A stretch of 15,020 bases of DNA from JAUVKA01 sp964465145 (GCA_964465145.1 CAYXJR010000094.1:1-15020), one strand, 5' to 3'; numbered from the stretch's first letter, positions 1 through 7,807 are shown. Made by a program: numbers and translations. Notes: generated by a model from the sequence alone, not told the origin.

Positions 1-297
1 AGTTAAACCCATTTGGCCGTGATTGAGTAGCCTTTGTTCAATTACCGGATGAACTCCGGTCCAAAAAATTCAATTTAGATTTTTAAGTATTATTAATAAT
101 TATTTGTTGATTTAAAGTTTTCTAAAAGCATCATTTTTTTTTGTCCTTTGTGATACTTCTGATATCTTTTACTCCCGGGTTACCCAGCAGTGCAGTGGTC
201 AAGGGGTAGGATATAAAGCAGACCCATTCATATATGGGAATGCAAAATGGAGTATCATATCAAAAGATGACACACCATAAAACCCCTGGCTAATAGG

Positions 298-735
298 CTA
301 AATAAGGAAGGACTGAATGTGGGACAATACCACTTCCTGCGGTGGTGGTCTTTTATAATTGAGTACTCCAACGACTGTTAAATCATCAGCCTTTGGATTT
401 TCAATAGAAAACAATGTGGAAAAGAAAAGATCATGTGAATATGAATTTTCAAAATCGAATGAATGGCTTGAAACAAAATAGTCATTTGTTGATTCAAACC
501 GAATAGATTCATCGTCACATTGATGCGATTTATCCTTTTCATGATTATGGTGGCAAGAATCTTCGGTCCCATCACAAGAATGTTCGGTCCCATCAATTTC
601 GCAACAATCATGTGCAGGAGCTATCAAAGCAAGATCATACAAATGCCCCTGGCAAAAGTGCATATTAATTGTCATCCCTGTTGCTGATAGCAGCATTACA
701 ACGGACAAAAAAATATGGCTTAATTGTTTGATCAT
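298..735 (-). CDS. HYC_CC_PP family small exported Cys/His-rich protein
   Basis: A 145-residue protein. It opens with a basic residue and a hydrophobic stretch (about residues 3-23) that reads as a signal peptide or membrane anchor. Then come H26-F-C28-Q-G, a C44-C45 pair, a Cys/His-rich stretch (about 52-73, including C60-H-H-N-H) and P130-P-P near the C-terminus. This order of HxC, CC and PPP motifs is the signature of the Bacteroidota HYC_CC_PP family, whose members are short, exported and often near metal-efflux genes. The exact function is unknown. The His/Cys-rich middle is compatible with metal binding, which is inference. It starts at the first ATG (733-735). The nearest gene on the same strand is the T9SS protein, and another family member lies at 2673-3050, so metal-related context is plausible. 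Confidence 0.75.
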   Translation of the reverse strand: MIKQLSHIFLSVVMLLSATGMTINMHFCQGHLYDLALIAPAHDCCEIDGTEHSCDGTEDSCHHNHEKDKSHQCDDESIRFESTNDYFVSSHSFDFENSYSHDLFFSTLFSIENPKADDLTVVGVLNYKRPPPQEVVLSHIQSFLI

Positions 736-823
736 TTCTTATACTTGGTGTTGTACAAAATAAAGACAAATAAATCGTAATAATGTTGTATAATTTTGGA
801 GAACATTTATATTATTTTGTTAT

Positions 824-934
824 TTACAATTCATCCAAGGGCTTCCGTTTCTTTTCTTTTATCTCTTTATAGTGTGAAGGGGTAAGACCTGTTATTCCCT
901 TGAATTGTTTTGACAGGTGCTGAGGGCTGACAGG
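824..934 (-). pseudogene. C-terminal remnant of an AraC-family regulator
   Basis: Reading the minus strand from an in-frame stop at 935-937 down to the TAA at 824-826 gives 36 residues. They contain HLSKQFKGITGLTPSHYKEI, the last recognition helix and tail of an AraC/XylS HTH domain (pattern LSxxFKxxTGxTPxxY). A full regulator has about 100 residues of HTH domain plus an N-terminal sensor. I see no continuation at 938-1060 in any frame. It is therefore a fragment left by deletion or frame decay, upstream of the first HYC_CC_PP gene, which it may once have controlled. Confidence 0.6.
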
Positions 935-1064
935 TTATCGTTTACAACCGTGATACATCTGTTGCAGACCATGTTTTTTATATATAATGTACTTTCAGAC
1001 ATCCCTTTTAAATTTATAAAAGATAATATGCAACTTAAAAGTATAATGTTTTTTAAAGTATCCT

Positions 1065-2573
1065 CTATTTTTTATATACTAGGTTCAACGTACCAACCTG
1101 ATTCTGAGACTGAATTTTAAGAATATAATTGCCTGGTCCAACTGGTTGTGAATCACTTGATCCGTTCCAGGTTACTGAGTGGTTCCCTGCTGGCAGTTGG
1201 TTTTCAATCAGAGTTTTTACTTTTCGTCCCTGAAGATCATAAATTGTCATGGTTATATGTTGATCTTCAAATAATATAAAGTTAATTCTGGTTTCAGTTG
1301 TAAAGGGATTTGGATAATTTTGAAAGAGTTTAATGTTGCTAATTTGATTTGTGAAATCAATTTCATTAACGGACAATGAATTACCATAGGCAAATATTCC
1401 ATAATAGTTATACATGTCCATACCGGCAAAGCTAATAGTATGGTTCACTGGGTCTAATTCATAATCTATTACCTCTTTCCACTGGTCTGATACTTCATCC
1501 CAGTATTTCATTTGAATCGACACATCACTTATATTAATGTTGTTAATCATTAATTCGTCATAATGGAACCGAAATTCCGTCGAAAGGTTAAATCTCATCA
1601 TTCCGTTTGACCCCATTTCATTCATCATTCCACTCTCATCTGGTTCAAACATATTCATATAAAAACATGCAAAAAGAGTGGAATCGAAATCCCCTGGGAC
1701 AAACTCTGGATGTATTTCTTCGAATTGGCAAAATAACGAATCAGGAAACATCATCCCTCCCATCATAGATCCGGAAGGATGATTCATCCAGGATAGGCTG
1801 TCTGAGGGGCAGTATATAGTTGTTGACCCTACGGCATCTCTATGCATCCAGCTTCCGCTCCAGGGATGAGGTCCTGTCGACTCTCTCCATTTCTCCCCAT
1901 TTAGCTCGTAAACCATGACAGAAATTGTCCCAAAATGACCTAAATGAAGACCTCCGAGAATTGTAACCTTATTACCATGAGAAGGCCTAACTGCTTCTGA
2001 TGGGGGGCTATACCATGGAGGCCCAAAATTTAATAAGTAATCAGGTGTATTATCTTCATCAATGTCAATATAATAGTGATGATAGAAATAAGAACTATCC
2101 ACCATTATGGTGCCTGCAATATTGATTACCTCGAGTGAATCAACCCACATTTGGGAGCCGTTCCAACCAGTCATTCCACCTTCAATAATTTGTCGCCACT
2201 CAAGACCATTAATACTCAATACCACAACAGTGGGATAATCTTCCATATCCCAGAATATTCCTTCCACACTGATAAAATCTCCGTCAGTTGGCCGTGTCAC
2301 CCCATCACCTGGTTGGTACCAATGAGGGCCAAAAGAAAGGTGATAATCCAGGTTATTATCATCATCAACATCTAAATAGTACATGGGATAAGAGTGTGTG
2401 GAGTCAACAGATACTTTACCTTCAAGTGTTATGGTTTCCAGAGAATCTGCCCACATCCCATTATGGTGATTATCGGAATGATGCCCTTGAGCTATCAATG
2501 TTTGAGGTAGGTGTCCCAGAAGAATTACAACGCCAACAATGAGAATCGGCATCTTAAAAAATATTTTATACAT
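1065..2573 (-). CDS. T9SS-exported protein with two internal repeats and Met-rich clusters
   Basis: 502 residues, starting at ATG 2571-2573. Residues 1-29 are a signal peptide ending near IAQG. Residues 41-128 and 143-232 are two copies of one domain: each has MW-x-DSLE, then a YY-x-D-x-D acidic loop (DVDDDNNLDY and DIDEDNTPDY), then FGPxWY, an RP turn and a final NG-x-xWR. The acidic loops could bind calcium. Residues 262-276 and 314-326 are rich in Met (MMGGMM, GMMNEM), as in copper-handling proteins. The last ~85 residues begin with NYPNPF and form the T9SS type A sorting domain, so the protein is exported by type IX secretion and probably ends up on the cell surface or outside the cell. 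It sits between two HYC_CC_PP genes. A role in metal binding is inference; no enzyme motif is seen. Confidence 0.85.
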   Translation of the reverse strand: MYKIFFKMPILIVGVVILLGHLPQTLIAQGHHSDNHHNGMWADSLETITLEGKVSVDSTHSYPMYYLDVDDDNNLDYHLSFGPHWYQPGDGVTRPTDGDFISVEGIFWDMEDYPTVVVLSINGLEWRQIIEGGMTGWNGSQMWVDSLEVINIAGTIMVDSSYFYHHYYIDIDEDNTPDYLLNFGPPWYSPPSEAVRPSHGNKVTILGGLHLGHFGTISVMVYELNGEKWRESTGPHPWSGSWMHRDAVGSTTIYCPSDSLSWMNHPSGSMMGGMMFPDSLFCQFEEIHPEFVPGDFDSTLFACFYMNMFEPDESGMMNEMGSNGMMRFNLSTEFRFHYDELMINNINISDVSIQMKYWDEVSDQWKEVIDYELDPVNHTISFAGMDMYNYYGIFAYGNSLSVNEIDFTNQISNIKLFQNYPNPFTTETRINFILFEDQHITMTIYDLQGRKVKTLIENQLPAGNHSVTWNGSSDSQPVGPGNYILKIQSQNQVGTLNLVYKK

Positions 2574-2672
2574 GATAATCTTATTTATTATGATATTATT
2601 AATCTACAATATGCAATACAGTTAATGGCATAACTGATAGCCATAATACTCTAATGAAATTTTAGAAAAATA

Positions 2673-3050
2673 TCAAATTAAATAAGACTGAAACAAAACC
2701 TGGTAGGATCTATAATTTGGGGGAGGCGTTGGATCAATAATCCTTTCTCCCTGGCTGTAACTAAGTGAATTATTATACTGATAAACACAATTGAAAAGGT
2801 CGGAGCCAAAATCAATTTGTAACTCAAAAATCTCACTTGAAAAATCGGTAATTAAAAAATCCGAATCAAGTTGAAATGATTCACTCTCATCGTGGCAACA
2901 ATCACTCATTTCGTCGCAACATGGTTTTGGAGGAAAAAACAACCCAACTGATTGCAACTCACCACAACAATAATGATAATGTAATGTAAAACCTGTACTA
3001 ATAGACAGTACCAGGAATCCTGCAAATACGATATGAATCAATTGCTTCAC
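2673..3050 (-). CDS. HYC_CC_PP family small exported Cys-rich protein
   Basis: 125 residues, GTG start at 3048-3050, followed directly by a typical MKQLIHIVFAGFLVL signal segment. The mature part has HYHYCCGE (24-31), two CC pairs (44-45 and 51-52) and P109-P-P, the family's three signatures. Unlike its paralogue at 298-735 it lacks a long His-rich insertion, so the two are diverged copies rather than a recent duplication. It ends about 100 bp upstream of the T9SS protein gene on the same strand, so co-expression is possible. Function is not established; metal binding by the Cys/His motifs is inference from the family and the neighbours. Confidence 0.75.
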   Translation of the reverse strand: MKQLIHIVFAGFLVLSISTGFTLHYHYCCGELQSVGLFFPPKPCCDEMSDCCHDESESFQLDSDFLITDFSSEIFELQIDFGSDLFNCVYQYNNSLSYSQGERIIDPTPPPNYRSYQVLFQSYLI

Positions 3051-3250
3051 TGAGTGACTATTTGTCGCAATACTATTAAACTCTTTTCAATAGGAGTGTT
3101 AAAAATTTTATAAATCATTTAAATCCCAATGGAATAAGCACACTATCAAGAGAGTATGTGGGGGATGGGTTTTTCCCATTAAGCCAATTCTTGAATAAAA
3201 TAATTCTTTATTCTACCAAAAATATTCGTTTTGACCTGGAATTTAGAAAA

Positions 3251-3293
3251 TTAAAACCCCGATCAGTTATTTTGATCTTGATCAAGGTTTTAA
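3251..3293 (-). terminator. probable terminator-like hairpin after the 191-aa gene
   Basis: TTAAAACC (3251-3258) and GGTTTTAA (3286-3293) pair, with a smaller GATCA/TGATC pair inside. On the minus strand the right arm is followed by AATTTTC. It lies about 50 bp beyond the stop of the gene ending at 3341. A terminator is the simplest reading, although the U-tract is weak. The rest of 3051-3340 shows no coding signal. Confidence 0.4.
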
Positions 3294-3340
3294 CTCTAAA
3301 GCCATGCTAATTTTTAAACTAAACTAGCGGCAATTATATG

Positions 3341-3916
3341 TTATTCACTATGATGTGTTCCAGGATATGGCATCAAGTAATTATTCGGGAAACCAAAATC
3401 TACGCCAGGTGTAACCCAATGCTCATATGGTGGATTGGGGCCCATAGGACCTCCATCCAAAGTGGAAAAAGTTACTGCTGTATGCTTTAGCCAAATGACT
3501 TTATTTGGATGCAAAGTTCCATCAGATACTTTCCTGAATTCATGGCGGTGCACAAATCCTCTCGCGTAATATTCCATTGCCAACTCAGGCGACCAGTAAT
3601 CAATTATACCGTGAACAATATAAAGTAATGCACCATCTTCTGCATCGGAAGACCACCATTGGGGTGCATCAAAGGAGCCAGTATTGTAGTGCTTCCCATT
3701 GACTTTATTTTTCCCGACCAGGGTCCATTCGTGTCCCGGAATATCAAAGGCTCCGTTTGGGCCGTCGGGTGCACCATCAAAATAGTAGTCCTCTCCATCT
3801 ATACTAACAACAGTTCCATGCATAAATCCATTTCCAGATTTTAGCTCAAGATCAACGGCAGCAGTCTCATTCTCAGGCATCAATTGCACAGAATAAAACG
3901 GAATTGAAATATCCAT
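3341..3916 (-). CDS. unrecognised 191-residue protein
   Basis: I do not recognise this protein. It starts at ATG 3914-3916 behind a purine-rich stretch (GAAAGGAAG and AAGAAG on the minus strand). There is no signal peptide or membrane segment. It is rich in Trp, Tyr, Gly, Pro and His, with probable beta structure, and contains DGAPDGPNGAFDIPGHEW near residues 48-65, WSSDAEDGA near 88-96, and a His-rich end (GTHHSE). Composition and the unbroken frame favour a real gene. It stands alone, separated from the T9SS/HYC cluster by about 290 bp and from the replication operon by about 415 bp that contain a long inverted repeat. A cytoplasmic or non-classically exported beta-rich protein is all I can suggest. 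Confidence 0.55.
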   Translation of the reverse strand: MDISIPFYSVQLMPENETAAVDLELKSGNGFMHGTVVSIDGEDYYFDGAPDGPNGAFDIPGHEWTLVGKNKVNGKHYNTGSFDAPQWWSSDAEDGALLYIVHGIIDYWSPELAMEYYARGFVHRHEFRKVSDGTLHPNKVIWLKHTAVTFSTLDGGPMGPNPPYEHWVTPGVDFGFPNNYLMPYPGTHHSE

Positions 3917-3969
3917 ACATTACTTCTTTTTTTGCTTCCTTTCTTTCAGGTGAAAAAAGGAATCTCACA

Positions 3970-4054
3970 CGCAGCAAACCGTCTCAAAATTCAAACAGCA
4001 AATTATTGTTTGCCAGAAGTTTGAGACGGTTTGCTGCGACCAGGCTTTGCCTGG
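3970..4054. repeat. 19-bp perfect inverted repeat with nested and adjacent hairpins
   Basis: CGCAGCAAACCGTCTCAAA (3970-3988) is the exact reverse complement of 4020-4038. The 31-nt loop holds a second pairing, CAAACA (3992-3997) with TGTTTG (4007-4012). A separate hairpin, CCAGGC-TTT-GCCTGG, follows at 4040-4054. The patch is GC-rich against AT-rich surroundings and lies in the 415-bp gene-free gap between the end of the replication operon and the 191-aa gene. No T-run follows either arm, so a plain terminator is unlikely. Candidates are a dispersed intergenic repeat, a MITE-like element, or a replication or packaging site of the element. The rest of 3917-4331 shows no gene. Confidence 0.7.
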
Positions 4055-4331
4055 TTACGACAGTCACCCCAGCCCGCCCTATGCAGAAATGCGAAAAAAA
4101 AGGCGAAAATTTCAGGAAATATGATAAGACTTATTCTATGATATGAATAAGAAAAGTAACATGATTAATTGGCTGTAGGATATTCCTCAAGGTTTCCATT
4201 TTATAATTGGTGCATACCCTTATTTAATCTGTCGAATCATTTGAGTCCTATTATTCTATTCCGATATACCATTATGACTATATAAAGACATCAATTCAAT
4301 CAACTTGATGATGAAGCTGAATATTGGCTTT

Positions 4332-4910
4332 TTAAGAATTCATAATTTCTCTAGCTGTCTCCTCATCAATTTCGTGAAAAAGATCAGCCACTAATCTTTC
4401 TCTTTCTCTTTTTGGAATCTTGTTAATGAATGAAAGGTCAATATTGAGTGTATGGTTATTCCAATCGGCCTGAAAAACAAATTTGTGCTTTTCAACAAGC
4501 TTAGGATCCGTTTCAACCTCTGGCCTTTTACCAATTGCCTTTAACAGGGCCATATGTCCGGAGTGCCAGGCCATCAAATCATTTTTTGCTTTGGCATTAT
4601 TGATTTGGTCAACAATATCACTGAGTAACCATTCGTGCCAAAAATCATAATAAAATTTGTGAAACGAATTGAATAATCGGCCTGCTTGTTTTACATCTCT
4701 GTAGGCTTGCGCCCTTGACAATCCTTGATATTTTGCCTGGTGAATTTTAACAGCATTTTTAATTGTCGGATACCGATCCAATGTCCTGCCGGCTGAAACC
4801 CAGCGTTCAAGAATCTGCTGTTGAGTAGGACTTAAAGGAGACGAGTCCGGATCCAGGATACTTTGTTTGATCTCATGGAAATTGTTTTCTTCTAATTTAT
4901 TGTAATTCAT
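4332..4910 (-). CDS. small-terminase-like or HTH adaptor protein of the mobile element
   Basis: 192 residues, last gene of the replication operon, starting 5 bp after the primase stop. Residues 26-81 form an N-terminal helical region (LSPTQQQILERW ... GLSRAQAYRDVKQA) in which 63-76 looks like the recognition part of a helix-turn-helix. A helical middle (FYYDFWHEWLLSDIVDQI) follows, then a conserved-looking EVETDPKLVEKHKF segment. This resembles the layout of small terminase or DNA-recognition proteins of phages and satellites, where a TerS-like protein would select DNA for packaging. I did not find a diagnostic motif, so the function is inference. Presence in a mobile-element operon is well supported. 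Confidence 0.6.
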   Translation of the reverse strand: MNYNKLEENNFHEIKQSILDPDSSPLSPTQQQILERWVSAGRTLDRYPTIKNAVKIHQAKYQGLSRAQAYRDVKQAGRLFNSFHKFYYDFWHEWLLSDIVDQINNAKAKNDLMAWHSGHMALLKAIGKRPEVETDPKLVEKHKFVFQADWNNHTLNIDLSFINKIPKRERERLVADLFHEIDEETAREIMNS

Positions 4911-4915
4911 GATTG

Positions 4916-5758
4916 TTATTTTTTTGATTTTGATTCAATTAGCATTTCGTTAAAATCCTTGTAGTCAGGGTACAGCTCAATAGCAAGGTTTCGAATGTTT
5001 GAATGGTTCCTGCTTATCTGTGTAACGGCCTTCGTTCCTGCTTCGTCATTGTCCAGGAATAGGTTAACCAAAGGATACTGGGCAAGAACTGGGATCAGGT
5101 CCTTAACAAAGCTAACAGAGTTAAGTACAATGGTGGTGTATTTCAGTTCTCGGCACCCAAAATAACTGAGGGCTGATAAATAATCCATGAATCCTTCAAA
5201 AACGTTCAGTCCTTTAACCTTCCCTGGAATGGTTGTAATATATTTTGGACTGCTGGATCCTTTCCAATCCTTACTGCGTAACTCCCATCCACCCTTATCA
5301 TTTCTAAAACCCAAAGCGTAATATTGATTTTCCCGATTGGTATAATAGACCTGTGAAATATGCAGCCTGGCATACCTGATATTAATAGCCCGAACATTCA
5401 GGTAATCTATCAGCGATGGCGATCGCAATGCTATTACATCGTCAATGATTAATTTCTGTTGTCTTGTCTTATAAGATGGTTTTTGGTAAAAGGTAGGATC
5501 AAGACCTTCAAGAATTTTAAACACTTCACTATCTGAAATATGAAATAATTCTTTTATTAAAGTAAACAGAGTCCCTCCAAATCCCTGACTGTGATCATAC
5601 CAAACATTCTTCCCCTCATCAACTTTAAAAGAAGGCTCTTTATCTCCAGATTTAAGAGGACTGCTGAACCAGGAGCACCCATAAGCCGACCTGGCGGGTT
5701 GGTATCCAATAGATTTGAGATATCGGGTAATGGATATATTTTTGATATTGTTATTCAT
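4916..5758 (-). CDS. Toprim-domain primase with degenerate CHC2-like N-terminus
   Basis: 280 residues, ATG at 5756-5758. Residues 27-71 follow the CHC2 primase zinc-domain pattern (CSWFSSPL, EPSFKVD, WYDHSQGFGGTLF), but only C28 and H56 remain as possible ligands, so zinc binding is probably lost. The Toprim fold covers about 183-275, with the catalytic glutamate in VFEGF (E188), the metal-binding DND (236-238) in LFLDNDEAG, and a KDFNE motif near 267-271. It should make RNA primers for replication of the element together with the SF3 helicase encoded upstream in the same operon. The ~200-bp gap to the helicase gene contains a 35-codon membrane peptide gene. Short Toprim primases of this kind are common in Bacteroidota mobile elements. 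Confidence 0.85.
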   Translation of the reverse strand: MNNNIKNISITRYLKSIGYQPARSAYGCSWFSSPLKSGDKEPSFKVDEGKNVWYDHSQGFGGTLFTLIKELFHISDSEVFKILEGLDPTFYQKPSYKTRQQKLIIDDVIALRSPSLIDYLNVRAINIRYARLHISQVYYTNRENQYYALGFRNDKGGWELRSKDWKGSSSPKYITTIPGKVKGLNVFEGFMDYLSALSYFGCRELKYTTIVLNSVSFVKDLIPVLAQYPLVNLFLDNDEAGTKAVTQISRNHSNIRNLAIELYPDYKDFNEMLIESKSKK

Positions 5759-5837
5759 GAAATGATAATATTTAGCAACAAACTAACATTTTGTGTAACG
5801 AATTGAAAGACAGTAGTTAACGACGTTAGGTGTTTGT

Positions 5838-5945
5838 TTAATTGTTAGAAAATATTATTTGTAAGAAGAACAAATGAACAAAAAAGAAACATAAAGCTAA
5901 CAACCATAATAGCCACAAAATCAGGTATTTATTATTTCTTTTCAT
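5838..5945 (-). CDS. putative 35-residue single-span membrane peptide
   Basis: ATG at 5943-5945, 16 nt after the helicase stop and in the operon direction, with an A-rich leader typical of Bacteroidota start sites. The peptide has a basic start (MKRNNKY), one long hydrophobic span (about residues 8-32, rich in Leu, Phe and Trp) and a polar SNN end. This positive-inside single-pass design is what a real small membrane protein would show. The frame continues further upstream, but only inside the helicase gene. A role in membrane anchoring of replication or in host lysis or signalling cannot be judged from sequence. The alternative is an AT-rich chance frame. Confidence 0.4.
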   Translation of the reverse strand: MKRNNKYLILWLLWLLALCFFFVHLFFLQIIFSNN

Positions 5946-5961
5946 TTGTTTGTTATTTTGT

Positions 5962-7209
5962 TTAGAAAAAAGTCCCGTATAAAAAGGAATGGTACCCAGA
6001 AGTAGATTCTGATTTGGTATGCCAGTTGCCATCGTTGTCTAAAACCTTGAAATAGCGATCGTATCGTGTTGGTTTATCAACCTGTTCCAATCCCCAACGA
6101 ATTAGTATTTTTTTAACTTCAGATTTAACAACCTGGAGTTTTGGTGAATCTTTAAGCAGCTCTTCTACGAGATTTTTTGGAGTGAAGTAAACCTTATCAA
6201 GATCATATTCAATTAGTGTTTCGGTAATAATCTCCCTTATCTCCTTTTCAACAACAGATTCAGTACCGTCAATCACTTTCTGTAGAGCTGGTGTCCATAA
6301 CTCCTCACGAGTAAACCACATCCTGGTTGAGTCTTTAGCCTGGATTGACCGAGTATTAAGCTCAAAAAGGAAAGCTGGGATCTCATTAATGAGCTCCTCC
6401 AGGAGATTTGGGTTTTCGTTACTTATACTCGGGATATTGCGTACCCAAAACCTTATTTCATCCCTCGAAATATGTATGAAACTATCTTCATTATTTGAGC
6501 ATAGAATGAACTTGCCGAAAAACTCCTGTTCAACCTTATCTTTGCCTTTTGCCTCAGACTTAATACTGCGAGTTGTTGCATAGTTTTTAATTCGTTCAGC
6601 ATCCTCAACCTTATCTAGAAGGACTTCATCTACGCCAATTAAAAGTTTGGATGTCCAGCCTGAATTAAACTGATTTCGAAAATCCTGGTTGGTGTTGATA
6701 GTCATATTGCAGCCGTAGATGGCTTTTAACCAATTTAGGAAAGTAGTTTTCCCGGTACTTCTCTTACTACTCACCAGACATAGTATTGGCAATAGTTGAG
6801 TGGGTTTCTGAAATAATAATGTCAAAAAGTCTAACCCAATAGCAAATTGATCCCCGAAAATATGCTCCAGAAATGTTCTGGTTGTCATCCAGGTACCTTG
6901 TTCCGGAGGGTAATTCAAAGGCTCATATAGATTATAGGATCCGTAGAAATGTTTATTTACTTCTTCACCGTTTGAATCTTCAAATTCATAAGTTCTGGTG
7001 TAATTAATATGATCTGGTATTGTTACAAAGCTGTCAAACTTTGGTATCTGCCTTCGATCTTCCGCACTTAAATCATCATTAATTGCAGCTCTCGACCATA
7101 GTCGGATGATATATAGATAATCACCAGATAATAATCGCTGAGGACTTCTTTTGTAATAAGTTGTGCCTACCCTCATATAGATAGGCTCATTTTCTTTCAT
7201 CTTTTTCAA
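5962..7209 (-). CDS. SF3-type primase-helicase (DUF5906-like) replication protein
   Basis: 415 residues. The ATPase core has a Walker A motif SKRSTGKT (148-155, K154; first position Ser rather than Gly), Walker B LLIGVDEV (189-196), sensor-like KFILCSNN (233-240) and RDEIRFW (249-255), a likely arginine-finger region. This order is that of superfamily 3 helicases found with primases in phages and islands. A C-terminal winged-helix-like tail follows. It should unwind the element's origin. The start is unusual: TTG at 7207-7209 shares the TGA stop of the preceding gene (TTGA) and has AAGGAGG seven bases upstream on the minus strand, a strong ribosome site that is rare in this phylum. The first ATG (7198-7200) would be 16 bases away, so I prefer TTG with translational coupling. 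Confidence 0.85.
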   Translation of the reverse strand: MKKMKENEPIYMRVGTTYYKRSPQRLLSGDYLYIIRLWSRAAINDDLSAEDRRQIPKFDSFVTIPDHINYTRTYEFEDSNGEEVNKHFYGSYNLYEPLNYPPEQGTWMTTRTFLEHIFGDQFAIGLDFLTLLFQKPTQLLPILCLVSSKRSTGKTTFLNWLKAIYGCNMTINTNQDFRNQFNSGWTSKLLIGVDEVLLDKVEDAERIKNYATTRSIKSEAKGKDKVEQEFFGKFILCSNNEDSFIHISRDEIRFWVRNIPSISNENPNLLEELINEIPAFLFELNTRSIQAKDSTRMWFTREELWTPALQKVIDGTESVVEKEIREIITETLIEYDLDKVYFTPKNLVEELLKDSPKLQVVKSEVKKILIRWGLEQVDKPTRYDRYFKVLDNDGNWHTKSESTSGYHSFLYGTFF

Positions 7210-7511
7210 AGTATTTCCTCCTTGATTTCTGAAATTGACTTAATCCTACCAGACTCTATCCAATTTCTTAAATCGGGTCTTTTGAAATAATTTCTCCTAC
7301 CTTTTTTAAAGTATGTGATCTCATTCTTTGAGGTCATAGCATATAAGGCACTTTTTGAAATTCCTAAATATGCGGCAGCTTGATCCTGGGTCAAAAACTC
7401 CGGAAAAGAATTAGTATTTGAGTCATGAAAACCGTTTAGCAGGTTTTTTTGGATGGATTCCGTGATTATTGGATCCAACATCTTTTGAAAATATTCATTG
7501 AAATCTTTCAT
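7206..7511 (-). CDS. excisionase-type helix-turn-helix DNA-binding protein
   Basis: 101 residues from ATG 7509-7511. Residues 39-90 are a MerR/Xis-type winged HTH: FLTQDQAAAYLGISKSALY (39-57), then a wing (TYFKKGRRNYFKRPDLRNWI). Such proteins direct excision or switch on replication genes in islands (AlpA or Xis role). A longer frame runs up to 7649, but its extra residues overlap the RHH gene in another frame and look non-conserved. The ATG at 7511 lies just 2 nt after that gene's TAG stop, the spacing expected of neighbouring genes in an operon, so I take the short form. It overlaps the helicase start by 4 bp (TTGA). Confidence 0.8.
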   Translation of the reverse strand: MKDFNEYFQKMLDPIITESIQKNLLNGFHDSNTNSFPEFLTQDQAAAYLGISKSALYAMTSKNEITYFKKGRRNYFKRPDLRNWIESGRIKSISEIKEEIL

Positions 7512-7513
7512 AT

Positions 7514-7684
7514 CTATTTTGATTTTTGGTTTAGTACTTTGTTTAATGAAATTCGAATCAAGTCCGAGATCTGCACGTGGTGTAGACTGCAGTAGGCCTT
7601 CAGGGATTCGAACTGGCGTTGGGTTAGTCTGGCTGACATTCCTCTGCATAGGGTTTCTGTAATTGGGAGCTGTTGTTTCTTCAT
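7514..7684 (-). CDS. ribbon-helix-helix (CopG/MobC-like) small DNA-binding protein
   Basis: 56 residues from ATG 7682-7684; an upstream TTG at 7712-7714 could add ten more. The sequence MSARLTQRQFESLKAYC (16-32) followed by VQISDLIRISLNKVL (37-51) fits a beta strand, helix, turn, helix: the ribbon-helix-helix fold. It is the first gene of the replication operon and ends 2 nt before the HTH gene. Two roles are usual for such proteins: autorepressor of the operon, or a relaxosome accessory protein of the MobC kind. No relaxase is seen in this window, so a repressor or copy-control role is the safer inference. Confidence 0.65.
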   Translation of the reverse strand: MKKQQLPITETLCRGMSARLTQRQFESLKAYCSLHHVQISDLIRISLNKVLNQKSK

Positions 7685-7762
7685 TTTTTTTGATTTTTGT
7701 TTTACATGCCTCAAAGATTATTCAAAGACCAGATGGATCAAAGGACAACTGATTTGCCTGAT

Positions 7763-7803
7763 ATTGGAGGTTATAATTAGTACTGTTTATAATTGGAGGT
7801 TAT
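7763..7803 (+). repeat. two direct 12-bp repeats upstream of the IS3-like gene
   Basis: ATTGGAGGTTAT occurs at 7763-7774 and again at 7792-7803, 29 bp apart, between the divergent replication operon and the transposase-like gene. They may be regulator sites serving both directions, or part of the left end of the IS-like unit. Confidence 0.6.
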
Positions 7804-7807
7804 TGTT

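Noticed and set aside
44..60. Hairpin ACCGGA/TCCGGT as a terminator at the left edge
   Set aside because: Followed by A-rich, not T-rich, sequence on the plus strand and no gene is seen ending there.
116..280. Open stretch of 54 codons on the plus strand ending at TAA 278-280
   Set aside because: No start codon, no motif and no homologous context; it could be the tail of a decayed gene but nothing supports it.
917..1120. 67-codon plus-strand frame
   Set aside because: Antisense to the AraC fragment and to the end of the T9SS gene; composition is non-coding.
3904..4146. 80-codon plus-strand frame across the inverted repeat
   Set aside because: It is a translation of the hairpin region; Arg/Ser-rich low-information sequence, no start context.
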